From the NCBI RefSeq assembly GCF_900101025.1, contig NZ_FMUH01000005.1:310001-374000 (forward strand): a stretch of DNA of 64,000 nucleotides. The letters are read 5' to 3'. The notes beneath the pieces were generated by a model. It was not told the origin of the DNA. It did not search any database and worked only from the letters and a program-made list of their open reading frames with translations. Position numbers and translations under genes: made by a program. Origin of the DNA: Klenkia marina. Lineage in GTDB: Bacteria; Actinomycetota; Actinomycetes; Mycobacteriales; Geodermatophilaceae. Shown piece by piece: positions 26,386 through 34,137 of this stretch; positions within the stretch are counted from its first letter, which is position 1, and each line of letters begins with the position of its first letter.

Positions 26386-27234
26386 TCAGTACCAGCCGGT
26401 GGCCTCGGAGTGCGCCCAGCCACCGCACGGCGAGCCGTAGCGCTCGTCGAGGTAGATCAGCCCGGCGTCGATCTGGCGGAACCCGTTGGAGGTCTTGGCG
26501 ATCCCCGTGCCGGCCCAGGTCGAGTCCAGGAACTGCGGGATCCCGTAGGCGGTCGAGGTCGGGTTCTGCGCGGTCGGGTTCCAGCCGGACTCGCGGCCCC
26601 AGAGGTTCTCCAGGCACGAGAACTCGCGCTCGTCGCCACCCAGCTGCGCCAGGGCGTAGTCGTGGAAGTCCTGGGTGGTCGCGTTCTCCGCGGCGGCCTC
26701 GGCGGCGGCGGCGGCCTGTGCCTGGGCAGCGGCCGCGGCCTCGGCGGCGGCCTGCGCCTCGGCGGCGGCCTGGGCCTCCGCGGCGGCCTGGTCGGCGGCG
26801 GCCTGGGTCTGCGCGGCCGCGGCCTCGGAGTCCTCGCGCTGCGCGCGGCTGGCGGCCAGCTCCTGCAGGTGGCCCGACAGCTCGGTGGCGGCGGCGGTGG
26901 CGTCGGCCGGCGCGGTGATGCCCAGCTGGTCGGCGACGCTCACGGCCTGCTGCGCGGCGGGGTCGGCGGACTCGGCCTCGGCGGCCGGGCCGGTGCCGAG
27001 CAGGACGTTCACCAGGACGGCGCCGACGGCGGCCGCGGCCAGGTACATCGCCGGGCGGCGGGCGGGCACCAGCCGGTGGCGACCCCGGGCGACGGCGGCG
27101 ACGGTCTCCTCGGGGGTGGCGTCGGTCGCGGGCTCGGCGGTCGCGAGCTCGGCGGTCTCGGTGGTGGCGTCCGCCGAGGGGGCGGGCTGCGGACCGTCGT
27201 GGTCCGCGGGACGTGCGGTGTGGCGTGCGCTCAT
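26386..27234 (-). CDS. Lytic transglycosylase-like cell-wall protein under c-di-AMP riboswitch control
   Basis: 282 residues. A Thr/Ala/Glu-rich cytoplasmic stretch, one membrane helix at about 61-80, a long Ala/Gln/Glu-rich coiled coil (about 115-190), then an SLT-like domain at about 200-282. Catalytic Glu is expected in LWGRESGWNPTAQN; NPTSTAYGIPQFLDSTW follows. It should cleave peptidoglycan at the outer face. The 333-bp leader holds a c-di-AMP riboswitch, a class often found before actinobacterial wall hydrolases and resuscitation factors. Confidence 0.88.
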   Translation of the reverse strand: MSARHTARPADHDGPQPAPSADATTETAELATAEPATDATPEETVAAVARGRHRLVPARRPAMYLAAAAVGAVLVNVLLGTGPAAEAESADPAAQQAVSVADQLGITAPADATAAATELSGHLQELAASRAQREDSEAAAAQTQAAADQAAAEAQAAAEAQAAAEAAAAAQAQAAAAAEAAAENATTQDFHDYALAQLGGDEREFSCLENLWGRESGWNPTAQNPTSTAYGIPQFLDSTWAGTGIAKTSNGFRQIDAGLIYLDERYGSPCGGWAHSEATGWY

Positions 27235-27282
27235 GCGGGCGTGCGGGTCCTCGTCTTCCGGTGCGCCGACCGTGGCTGGTCG

Positions 27283-27455
27283 GTGCAGCCGCCTACCGGG
27301 TTAGCTGACGGGTTCGGGCGGGAAGCGGCCCTACCCGGCGTCGTCGCACCCTCGTGCTCGGTGCGGCCGGCGCCAGGATTCACCCCGGTGCTGCGGTGGG
27401 TCCCCGGTTCACCTCGTGCCACGGGCGGCGCTGCCCGGTGCGGTGACTCAGCGGC
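27283..27455 (-). ncRNA. Cyclic-di-AMP (ydaO/yuaA) riboswitch
   Basis: In the leader of the transglycosylase gene, read on the minus strand: GGGGTGAATCC, then GGGTAGGG, then CCCGAACCCGTCAGCTAACC and GGTAGGCGG. These are the conserved blocks of the ydaO class in the right order and spacing. The 5' boundary is approximate. In known examples the ligand turns the downstream gene off. The rest of the intergenic stretch to 27567 holds the promoter, not otherwise defined. Confidence 0.88.
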
Positions 27456-27567
27456 GTCCGGTGGGTCTCCCGGGGAGGGAGGTTCGGCCGACCGGACACG
27501 GCCACGTTACGAGCAGGTCACACGAGATGACAACCGCCCCACGCGAATTCCACAGGTGTTGTCCGCC

Positions 27568-28230
27568 TCAGGGCAGGCGCCACACCGTGGTGCGGCGCGC
27601 GGGGTCCACGCCGCTGTCGGCGACGTCGTAGCCGGCGACCTCGACCAGCGCCTCGGGAAGCTGCGACCGGCCGGGGTCGCCCACCAGCACGATCGCCCCG
27701 CGCACCCAGCCGGTGAACAGCCACGGCCGCACGCGGTCGGCCATCCGCAGGTCGTAGAAGACGTCGCCGGCCAGCACCACGTCGACCGTGCTCAACCGCG
27801 GCCCGCCCCAGTCGTCGTCCAGGACGTCACCCACCGGCTCGACCCCGCGCACGCCGTTGGCCGCCGCGTTGAGCGGGATGACGGCCAGCGCGTAGGGGTC
27901 GACGTCGCTGGCCAGCACCCGGTCGGCCCCCGCCAGCGCCGCGGCCACCGCCACCAGCCCGCTGCCGGCACCCAGGTCGAGCACGGTGCGACCGGCGACC
28001 AGGTCGGGGTGGTCGAGCACGTAGCGGGCCAGCCCCTGCCCGCCGATCCAGGCGGCGGCCCAGAACGGGGAGGCCTCCCCCGGCCCGGGGACCTCGCCCA
28101 CCCCGGCGGCGTCCTCCATGGCCTGCCACAGCGCCGCGACGTCGTCGGCCAGGTGCAGCACGACCTCGGGCACCAGCGGGGTGCGCACCAGCCGGGTGTG
28201 CTCGGCGAAGAAGCCGGCGGGGACGGTCAT
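27568..28230 (-). CDS. Class I SAM-dependent methyltransferase, METTL20/ETFB-lysine type
   Basis: 220 residues. SAM motif I is VLDLGAGSGLVAVAAA; upstream FWAAAWIGGQGLARYV and the post-motif DVFYD (D/ExFY) are hallmarks of the METTL20-like protein-lysine methyltransferases that modify electron-transfer flavoprotein beta. Substrate here is inference; acyl-CoA dehydrogenases lie nearby but ETF does not. ATG overlaps the MFS stop (ATGA). Confidence 0.78.
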   Translation of the reverse strand: MTVPAGFFAEHTRLVRTPLVPEVVLHLADDVAALWQAMEDAAGVGEVPGPGEASPFWAAAWIGGQGLARYVLDHPDLVAGRTVLDLGAGSGLVAVAAALAGADRVLASDVDPYALAVIPLNAAANGVRGVEPVGDVLDDDWGGPRLSTVDVVLAGDVFYDLRMADRVRPWLFTGWVRGAIVLVGDPGRSQLPEALVEVAGYDVADSGVDPARRTTVWRLP

Positions 28231-29525
28231 CGCCGGCGCACCCGGCTGAGCACCGCGGTGTAGAGCGGGGTGAGGACGACGCCGTCACCGGCCAGCCGGT
28301 CGCGCAGCCGGCGGCGGTGGGTCCACACCCCGACCAGCCCGACGGCCCAGAACAGGTACTGCACGGCGAAGGCCGCCTTGAACGAGCCGAGGTCGTAGGC
28401 GGTGGAGGAGCCGGGGGTGGTCGCGTCGAGCACGGCGCCCACCGCCAGCACGGTGAGCAGCGAGGCGACGAACCCGCCGATGTTGACCACCCCGGTGGCG
28501 CTGCCCAGCCGGTGGGCCGGGTTCCAGGTGCGGGCGTAGTCGAAACCGATCATCGAGCCGGGCCCGTTGGTCGCCAGGACCACCACCAGGACGACGAGCA
28601 GCCACAGCGGCGCCCGCCCGGGCCACAGCAGCACGACCGTCCAGGCCGTGGTCGTGGCGCCGGCGATGCCGAACACCAGCACCGACCGGCGCAGCGGCCA
28701 GCGCCCGCACAGCGCCCCCAGCAACGGGCCCACGCCCATGCCGACCACCACCAGCAGGGTGAGCAGGCCGGCCGCCGTCCCCGGGGAGAGGCCCTGGCCC
28801 AGCACGAGGAACGGGAACCCCCACAGGAGGGCGAAGACGGTGCCGGAGAACTGGGTCACCAGGTGCGTGTAGAGCCCGATGCGGGTGCCCGACTCGTGCC
28901 AGGCCCCGGCGAGGTTCTGCCAGATCTCGGCCCACCCCGCGGTCGGCGTCACCGGTGTGCCGGACGGGGCGTCGCGCAGCGCGACCAGCACCAGGACGGC
29001 GACCAGCACGCCCAGGGCGGCCGCCCCGGTGAAGGTGGCGGCCCAGGAGGTGCGGTGCAGCGCCTGCACCAGCGGGTAGGCGGCCGCGATCTGCCCGACC
29101 TGGCCGAGGATGCCGGTGAGCTGGGTGATCACCGGCACGGTGGGGCCGCTGAACCAGAGCGTCACCACCCGCAGCACGCTGATGAAGGTCATCGCGTCAC
29201 CGGCGCCGACCAGCACCCGCGCCCCGACCGCCGTCGGCACGTCGGTGGCCACCGCCAGCAGCAGCTGGCCGGCGGCCATCGTGAGCGCCCCGGCGACCAC
29301 CATCGTGCGCGAGCCGAACCGGTCCAGCGCGATGCCGACGGGCACCTGGAGGCCGGCGTAGACCGCCAGCTGCAGCACCAGGAAGAGGCTGACCGCCGAG
29401 GCGCCGGCCGAGAAGCGCTCCTGGGCGTCGACGGCGGCCACCCCGAGCGACCCGCGGTGGAAGACCGCGACCGCGTAGGCGAGCAACCCGACCAGCCACA
29501 CGACGTAGGCACGGCGGGAGTCCAC
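28227..29525 (-). CDS. MFS transporter
   Basis: 432 residues with 12 predicted helices. Early FHRGSLGVAAVDAQERF and the loop ALDRFGSRT fit the nitrate/nitrite-like and hexuronate-like MFS groups. No substrate assigned. GTG start; upstream CATCCT lies 5 nt before it. Coupled by 4 nt to the methyltransferase gene. Confidence 0.82.
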   Translation of the reverse strand: MDSRRAYVVWLVGLLAYAVAVFHRGSLGVAAVDAQERFSAGASAVSLFLVLQLAVYAGLQVPVGIALDRFGSRTMVVAGALTMAAGQLLLAVATDVPTAVGARVLVGAGDAMTFISVLRVVTLWFSGPTVPVITQLTGILGQVGQIAAAYPLVQALHRTSWAATFTGAAALGVLVAVLVLVALRDAPSGTPVTPTAGWAEIWQNLAGAWHESGTRIGLYTHLVTQFSGTVFALLWGFPFLVLGQGLSPGTAAGLLTLLVVVGMGVGPLLGALCGRWPLRRSVLVFGIAGATTTAWTVVLLWPGRAPLWLLVVLVVVLATNGPGSMIGFDYARTWNPAHRLGSATGVVNIGGFVASLLTVLAVGAVLDATTPGSSTAYDLGSFKAAFAVQYLFWAVGLVGVWTHRRRLRDRLAGDGVVLTPLYTAVLSRVRRR

Positions 29526-29627
29526 GGTTCAGGATGACACCGGCCGCCCCGCGGTTGTTCCCCCGGCCGGTGCGCGCCCGGAGCCGACGCTCCTCCGGGA
29601 TGCCGGACGACGCCCGGGGACGGCAGG

Positions 29628-30305
29628 ATGGCCGGCGTGCGGGAGGAGCTGGGGCGGGTGAGCGGACCGCACGGGGAGGTCGCCCTGTGGCGGCGCACCG
29701 CCGACGACGGCGCCGCGGTCACCGAGCTGGTCGTCGACGGCGTCTTCGCGATGGACGACGTCGACACCTCCACCGAGCGGGCCCTGGCGACCGAGGCCCT
29801 GGCCCGGGTCGACGGCGCCGAGCTGGCCGTCCTGGTCGGCGGCCTCGGGCTGGGGTGGACCGCCGCGTCCGTCCTCGCCTCGCCAGGAGTGGCCGAGGTG
29901 GTGGTCGTGGAGCTGGAGGACGCGCTGCTCCGGTGGGCCGCCACCGGTCTGCTGCCGGGGCTGCCCAGCATCTCCGACCCGCGGCTGGACCTCGTCGCCG
30001 GGGACGTCGCCTGCGCCTTCGAGCCCGACCGCTACGACGCGGTGCTCCTCGACGTCGACAACGGACCCGACTTCCTGGTGCACGGCACCAACGCCGGGCT
30101 CTACGGCGCCCCCGGGCTGGCCCGGGCACTGGCGGCGGTGCGCCCGGGCGGGGTGCTGGCCATCTGGTCGGCCGACCCCTCCCCCACCCTGCTGGCACGG
30201 CTGGCGCAGCTGCCCGACGCGGTCGACGCAGAGCAGCTCGTGCTCCCCGTCGAGCGCGACGGCCGCGTCTTCGAGTACGCGGTCCTCCTCGTGCGCCGCA
30301 ACTGA
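29628..30305 (+). CDS. Spermidine synthase-like methyltransferase-fold protein
   Basis: 225 residues. Rossmann core ELAVLVGGLGLGWTAASVLA, then VVVVELEDALLRWA and DAVLLDVDNGPDF, matching the spermidine synthase-like family of actinobacteria. The polyamine-site residues are not clearly complete, so the activity is uncertain. The ATG at 29628 or the GTG at 29637 may be used; CAGGAT ends 7 nt before the GTG. Confidence 0.75.
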   Translation: MAGVREELGRVSGPHGEVALWRRTADDGAAVTELVVDGVFAMDDVDTSTERALATEALARVDGAELAVLVGGLGLGWTAASVLASPGVAEVVVVELEDALLRWAATGLLPGLPSISDPRLDLVAGDVACAFEPDRYDAVLLDVDNGPDFLVHGTNAGLYGAPGLARALAAVRPGGVLAIWSADPSPTLLARLAQLPDAVDAEQLVLPVERDGRVFEYAVLLVRRN

Positions 30306-30309
30306 CTGC

Positions 30310-30324
30310 GTAAACCAGGTTTAC
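30310..30324. promoter_or_regulatory. Inverted repeat, possible operator
   Basis: GTAAACCAGGTTTAC, perfect 7-bp arms around a central A, 31 bp before the ATG at 30355. AT-rich islands like this are rare here, which supports a regulatory site. The cognate regulator is unknown. Confidence 0.5.
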
Positions 30325-30354
30325 CGCCCGACCGCGGCGGACACCTGCCCCAGC

Positions 30355-30573
30355 ATGACCGCACCGAACGACACCACCGAGACCCGCACCTTCGCCGACC
30401 TGGGCAAGGAGATGTGGTCCTACCTCACCGGCAAGGGCGCCGCCATCAACTACGAGTTCGTCGACATGACCGTCGAGGTGCCCCGCGAGATCGGCGCCGA
30501 CGCGCCCCGCGCCACCTGGAAGCTCAACGGCACGCTGCGCATCACCACCGCCGAGGGCGTCTCGCAGGGATGA
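30355..30573 (+). CDS. Hypothetical small protein
   Basis: 72 residues, not recognised. Contains FADLGKEMWSYLTGKGAAIN and a following strand-rich MTVEVPREIG and TWKLNGTLRI pattern. Soluble. Stop overlaps the next ATG (ATGA). Coding is supported by the overlap and by a palindromic site upstream. Confidence 0.65.
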   Translation: MTAPNDTTETRTFADLGKEMWSYLTGKGAAINYEFVDMTVEVPREIGADAPRATWKLNGTLRITTAEGVSQG

Positions 30574-31019
30574 CCGACCGCCTCGTCGTCCGGGCCGACC
30601 TCGAGGTGGTCGTCGGTGCCGTGACTGCCAGGCTCACCGGCGACGGGTCGGACCTCGTCCTCGCCGCGACGGACCCGCTCGCCCTGTGGCGGGCCGTCGT
30701 CGGCACACCGTGGCCGGCCGGGGCGACCCTGCGCCCCGGCCGCGCCGCGGTGGGCCGGCTCGGCACCGACCTCGCCCGGCACGGCCTCCACCTCGACGTC
30801 ACCGGCCCCCAGGGCCGGGTGGTCGAACTGGGCGCGGGGGTCTCCTCCCCCGTCGGACGGGCGCTCACCGGCTCCCCCGCCGTCCGCCCGGGCACACCGC
30901 GCACCGTCGCGGCCACCGTGGCCGCGACCTCCGGGGCCGGACGACGTCCGGCCCTCCGGGTCTGTTGGGCAGCCGCCGCCCTGGCCGCGGTGCTCTGGGC
31001 GGTCCGCCGCCGTCGCTGA
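30570..31019 (+). CDS. Hypothetical tail-anchored protein
   Basis: 149 residues. The N-terminal 100 residues are soluble beta/alpha; the end is one hydrophobic helix (CWAAAALAAVLWAV) closed by RRRR, typical of a C-terminal membrane anchor. Not recognised. Translationally coupled to the 72-residue protein before it, so the two likely act together. Confidence 0.65.
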   Translation: MTDRLVVRADLEVVVGAVTARLTGDGSDLVLAATDPLALWRAVVGTPWPAGATLRPGRAAVGRLGTDLARHGLHLDVTGPQGRVVELGAGVSSPVGRALTGSPAVRPGTPRTVAATVAATSGAGRRPALRVCWAAAALAAVLWAVRRRR

Positions 31020-31038
31020 CCGTCGCCACGGCTCGACC

Positions 31039-31503
31039 TCAGCCGCTCGCGGCGATGTCGGCCAGCCACTCCTCCGCTGCGCCGAGCAGCGTCCCGACGG
31101 TGACGTCGAGCGGCACCCCGCCGCCCACCTGCTCCGCCGTGACCGGGTCGGTCCACGCGGCCGGCCCGGTCAGGTGCACCCGCAGCAGCCGTCGGTCCCC
31201 CCGGGCGTCGTCCAGCACCCAGGACAGCGTCGGGTCCGCGGCCAGCAACCCGGTGCCCAGCAGCCCGCCGGGTCGCTCGGCCACCGCCCGCAACCAGGAG
31301 CCGAGCTGGTTGCCCTCCCACGGCGTCAGGCACGGCTCACGGAACACCCACCCCCGGCCGTCCGCGGTGCGCACCTCGCCGCGCACCAGCAACCAGGTCT
31401 GCGCCCAGTCCGCCCGGTCCAGCTCGACCGCCCGCACCTCCACCGCCTGCCGACGCAGCACCCGCAGGTCCAGCCACGCCCCGTCGGCCGACGCGAGTCT
31501 CAT
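31039..31503 (-). CDS. WapI-family-like protein
   Basis: 154 residues. The sequence WLLVRGEVRTADGRGWVF then REPCLTPWEGNQLGSWL resembles the WapI immunity-protein family (a PCLxxWE core followed by a WL helix). That family name derives from B. subtilis WapI; here no toxin is seen nearby, so an immunity role is not shown. The ATG overlaps the ankyrin gene stop. Convergent with 30570-31019. Confidence 0.6.
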   Translation of the reverse strand: MRLASADGAWLDLRVLRRQAVEVRAVELDRADWAQTWLLVRGEVRTADGRGWVFREPCLTPWEGNQLGSWLRAVAERPGGLLGTGLLAADPTLSWVLDDARGDRRLLRVHLTGPAAWTDPVTAEQVGGGVPLDVTVGTLLGAAEEWLADIAASG

Positions 31504-31892
31504 CCCGGGCGCCGGTCGAGCAGCGCGGTCATGTCCGCGAGCCCGAAGAACGCCGCGGTCTCCCGTGCACTGGGCGAGCCGTGGTCGGGGTCGGCCCCGG
31601 CGTCGAGCAGCGCGGTCACCGACGGCACCGACCGCCGGAACACCGCGGCCGCCAGGGCGGTCTGCCCGCGGTCGTTGACCCGTGCGTGGTCGGCCCCCAG
31701 CTGCAGCAGCCGCACGACGGTGGCCGGGTGGTCGCGGTACGCCGCCAGGATCAGCAGGGTGTCGCCGGAACCGTTGGTGAGGTTCGCCGGCACCCCGGCC
31801 GACACGTACTCCGCCACCTCGTCGGTGGCCCCGCTGCGGGCCAGGTCGAACACCCGCCCGGCGAGGGCGACGACGTCGGGGTCCGTGCTCAC
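31500..31892 (-). CDS. Ankyrin-repeat protein
   Basis: 130 residues with about three ankyrin repeats: GSGDTLLILAAYRDHPATVV, then DRGQTALAAAVFRRSVPSV, then a partial repeat at ADPDHGSPSARETAAFFG. Protein-protein interaction module, cytoplasmic. GTG start overlaps the pentapeptide gene stop and its own stop overlaps the WapI-like ATG, giving a three-gene coupled operon. Confidence 0.88.
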   Translation of the reverse strand: MSTDPDVVALAGRVFDLARSGATDEVAEYVSAGVPANLTNGSGDTLLILAAYRDHPATVVRLLQLGADHARVNDRGQTALAAAVFRRSVPSVTALLDAGADPDHGSPSARETAAFFGLADMTALLDRRPG

Positions 31893-32716
31893 GGCGCACC
31901 CCCCGTCCAGTGCGCCGGGCGCGGCACGCCGACGTCGAGCCGGGTGACCCGGTCGCCGACTGCGGCCTCCAGCTGCGCCGAGGTCACGAACAGCGCGCCG
32001 CGCAGGTCGGCGCCGCCCAGCCGGGCCCCCCGCAGATCGGCGCCGGTGAGGTCGGCCAGCCGCAGGTCCGCCCGCCGCAGGTCGGCACCCAGCAGCACCG
32101 CCCCGCGCAGCGAGGCGCCGCGCAGGTCCGCCCCGGCGAGCGCGCCACCCACCAGGTCCGCCCCCCGCAGGTCGCGGGGCCGGGCCACCGAGCGCCGGGC
32201 GTGCTCGCTGGCCCGGGTCAGCAGCCCGTTCACCTGGGCCCGCACGGCCCCGACCGGCTCCTCCCGCAGCTGCTCGACGTCGCCGGCCACCCGTCGGGCC
32301 AGCTCGTCGTCGGCGCGGGCCAGCTGCCCGGCCAGACCCCCGGGCAGGTCCAGGGCGCGCGCCGCACGGACCAACCAGCGCAGCTCCTGCAGCGCCCGCA
32401 CCACCGGGAACACGGTGGCCACCTGGTGCAGCTCGGCCCGGTCACCCCGGTCCAGACCGGGCCACACGTGCTGCGTGACGTGCTGGCCGGCCCCGAAGCA
32501 GTCGTAGACCACGCACCCCGGGAAGCCCCGCTCACGCAGCACGGGGTGGATGCCGCAGCGGTCGTCGGCCCCGAGGTTGGGGCACGCCGTCTCGGCGGGC
32601 TTGTCCAGGGCGAAGTCCGCGCCCCGGGAGAAGGCGGGGACGACGCAGCACAACGCCGCGCACCGGCTGCAGTCGGCACGCAGGTCGTCGACGACCACCC
32701 TGTTCACCGGGGCCAC
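31889..32716 (-). CDS. Cysteine-rich pentapeptide-repeat protein
   Basis: 275 residues. N-terminus has clustered cysteines (CSRCAALCC, then CPN, CGIH and GCVVYDCFGAGQ), which look like a metal or Fe-S site. Middle is helical. C-terminal 75 residues are pentapeptide repeats (ADLRGASLRGAVLLGADLRR), the right-handed beta helix. This combination recurs in streptomycetes as proteins of unknown role. GTG at 32716; a second GTG at 32707 is possible. Confidence 0.85.
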   Translation of the reverse strand: MAPVNRVVVDDLRADCSRCAALCCVVPAFSRGADFALDKPAETACPNLGADDRCGIHPVLRERGFPGCVVYDCFGAGQHVTQHVWPGLDRGDRAELHQVATVFPVVRALQELRWLVRAARALDLPGGLAGQLARADDELARRVAGDVEQLREEPVGAVRAQVNGLLTRASEHARRSVARPRDLRGADLVGGALAGADLRGASLRGAVLLGADLRRADLRLADLTGADLRGARLGGADLRGALFVTSAQLEAAVGDRVTRLDVGVPRPAHWTGGAP

Positions 32717-32744
32717 CCCGCTGCGGTCCGCCGTCGGGGGTCGT

Positions 32745-33497
32745 TCACCGGGCCACGCGGTCGGTCAGCCCCAGCACGTGCTCCCACGCGTCGTCGCAGG
32801 CCGCGGCCCACTCGGCGAACCCGCGGTCGAAGAACGAGTGCGGCGCCCCGTCGTAGACCGGGGCGTCGACGTCGGCGCCGGCGGCCCGCATGCGGTCGGC
32901 CAGGGCGAGCTGGTCCTCGACCGGGGTGGCCGAGTCGGCCCCGGCGATGAGCATGACGGTGGGCAGCGCGGCGCGGTCGGCGGCCTCGCCCACCCGACCG
33001 GGCTGACCGTAGAAGCCGGCGCACCCGGCCAGGTCGACGCCTCCCGCGGCCAACCGCCAGGCGTGGCTGCCGCCCAGGCAGAAGCCGACCACCACCACCG
33101 GGAGGTCGGGGGACGTGCGCGAGCGCAGGTAGGCGACGGCTGCGGCGACGTCGGCGTCGACCCCCTCGTCGGTCATGAGGGGGACGTGCGCGCCCCAGTC
33201 GAAGTCCTCCTCGCGGGTGCCGGTGGCCGGCCGCCCGGCGGTGCGGCCGAACCAGTCGACCGCGACCGCCGGCAGACCCGCCTCGGCGAACCGCTCGGCC
33301 AGGGCCACGTAGAAGGGGTGCAGGCCCCGGACGTCGGGCAGCACGACGACGCCGGCCCGGGCGGGTGCGGCCGGGGCGGCGAACGCGGCGGAGAACTCGG
33401 TGCCGTCGGCGGAGGCCAGCGCCAGGGTGCCGCGCTCGGCGACGTCACCGGCGGGACGGGGCGCGGCGGGTGGGCGACTGTCGTGGCTGTGGCACAT
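32745..33497 (-). CDS. Dienelactone hydrolase-family protein
   Basis: 250 residues, alpha/beta hydrolase. Nucleophile Cys in GFCLGGSHAW, Asp in GADSATPVE and His in GAPHSFFD form the Cys-Asp-His triad of dienelactone hydrolases. N-terminal MCHSHDSRPP is an unusual His/Cys start. The aromatic-degradation role is not supported by neighbours; many members are general esterases. Confidence 0.88.
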   Translation of the reverse strand: MCHSHDSRPPAAPRPAGDVAERGTLALASADGTEFSAAFAAPAAPARAGVVVLPDVRGLHPFYVALAERFAEAGLPAVAVDWFGRTAGRPATGTREEDFDWGAHVPLMTDEGVDADVAAAVAYLRSRTSPDLPVVVVGFCLGGSHAWRLAAGGVDLAGCAGFYGQPGRVGEAADRAALPTVMLIAGADSATPVEDQLALADRMRAAGADVDAPVYDGAPHSFFDRGFAEWAAACDDAWEHVLGLTDRVAR

Positions 33498-33545
33498 GCC
33501 CCGTTCCTACCCCCGGTGCCGCCCGTCCGCCGGGTCGGGGGGACC

Positions 33546-34079
33546 TCAGGTGTCGGACGCGTCGTCCTGCCGCTCGGCCCGGCCGCCGAACACCTCGGCG
33601 GCGTGCTGCCGACGGGCCTCACCCAGCCACCGGTGCTGCCGGTCGGCCTGCTCGACCAGCCGGGTGACGAGACCGGCGTCGATGCGGTTGTCGACCTCCG
33701 ACAGCCCCAGCAGGGTCTCGAACCCGGCGCGCTTGAGCAGCACCGCGCCGGTGAGGAACTCGAACTCGATGACCGTGCTCAGCGGCGAGCGCCCCAGGCG
33801 GCCGTCGGGCTTGAGCCGGGAGAGCTTCTCGGCCACCCGCACCACCAGCTGCTTCACGCGGTTGGGCCGGATGCCCACCGCGGTCATCGTGGCGGCCAGG
33901 GCCGCGCGCTCCTCCTGCAGCTCGGCGAGCAGCTCGCGCAGCTGCGGCTCGTAGGCGTCGTCGACGTGGTGGTCCAGCATCCGCCGGACCAGCCCGATGC
34001 CGCCCGCGGACGCCGCGAGGTGGTCGTTGCAGTAGATGCGCAGGGCGTCGCCGTCCACGGTGGTGTCCACGCGGTCCAT
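33546..34079 (-). CDS. Hypothetical helical protein, divergent from the HTH-MurA gene
   Basis: 177 residues, almost all helix. IYCNDHLAASAGGIGLVRRM and the Glu/Leu-rich ELLAELQEERAAL recall ferritin-like or four-helix bundles, but no metal ligands can be assigned safely. ATG at 34079 chosen for its position after a GGAGGG-type site; a longer frame to 34160 would run into the shared promoter. It shares a 58-bp promoter region with the HTH-MurA gene. Confidence 0.7.
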   Translation of the reverse strand: MDRVDTTVDGDALRIYCNDHLAASAGGIGLVRRMLDHHVDDAYEPQLRELLAELQEERAALAATMTAVGIRPNRVKQLVVRVAEKLSRLKPDGRLGRSPLSTVIEFEFLTGAVLLKRAGFETLLGLSEVDNRIDAGLVTRLVEQADRQHRWLGEARRQHAAEVFGGRAERQDDASDT

Positions 34080-34108
34080 CCTTGCGGCCCTCCGCCTCGT
34101 CCGCAGGC

Positions 34109-34124
34109 ATCTCACATCTGAGAT
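34109..34124. promoter_or_regulatory. Palindromic operator in the HTH-MurA divergent promoter
   Basis: ATCTCA-N4-TGAGAT touches the -10 TATCGT (34124-34129) of the HTH-MurA gene. It is a likely binding site for the XRE-type HTH that this gene encodes, allowing autoregulation and control of the divergent gene. Confidence 0.6.
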
Positions 34125-34129
34125 ATCGT
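34124..34129 (+). promoter_or_regulatory. -10 element of a leaderless promoter (HTH-MurA)
   Basis: TATCGT ends 8 nt before the ATG at 34138; no Shine-Dalgarno is present. Confidence 0.65.
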
Positions 34130-34137
34130 CGTCGCCG

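Noticed and set aside
26675-27304. Plus-strand Ala/Ser-rich open frame and apparent simple repeat
   Set aside because: Reflects the Ala/Gln/Glu coiled coil of the transglycosylase on the minus strand.
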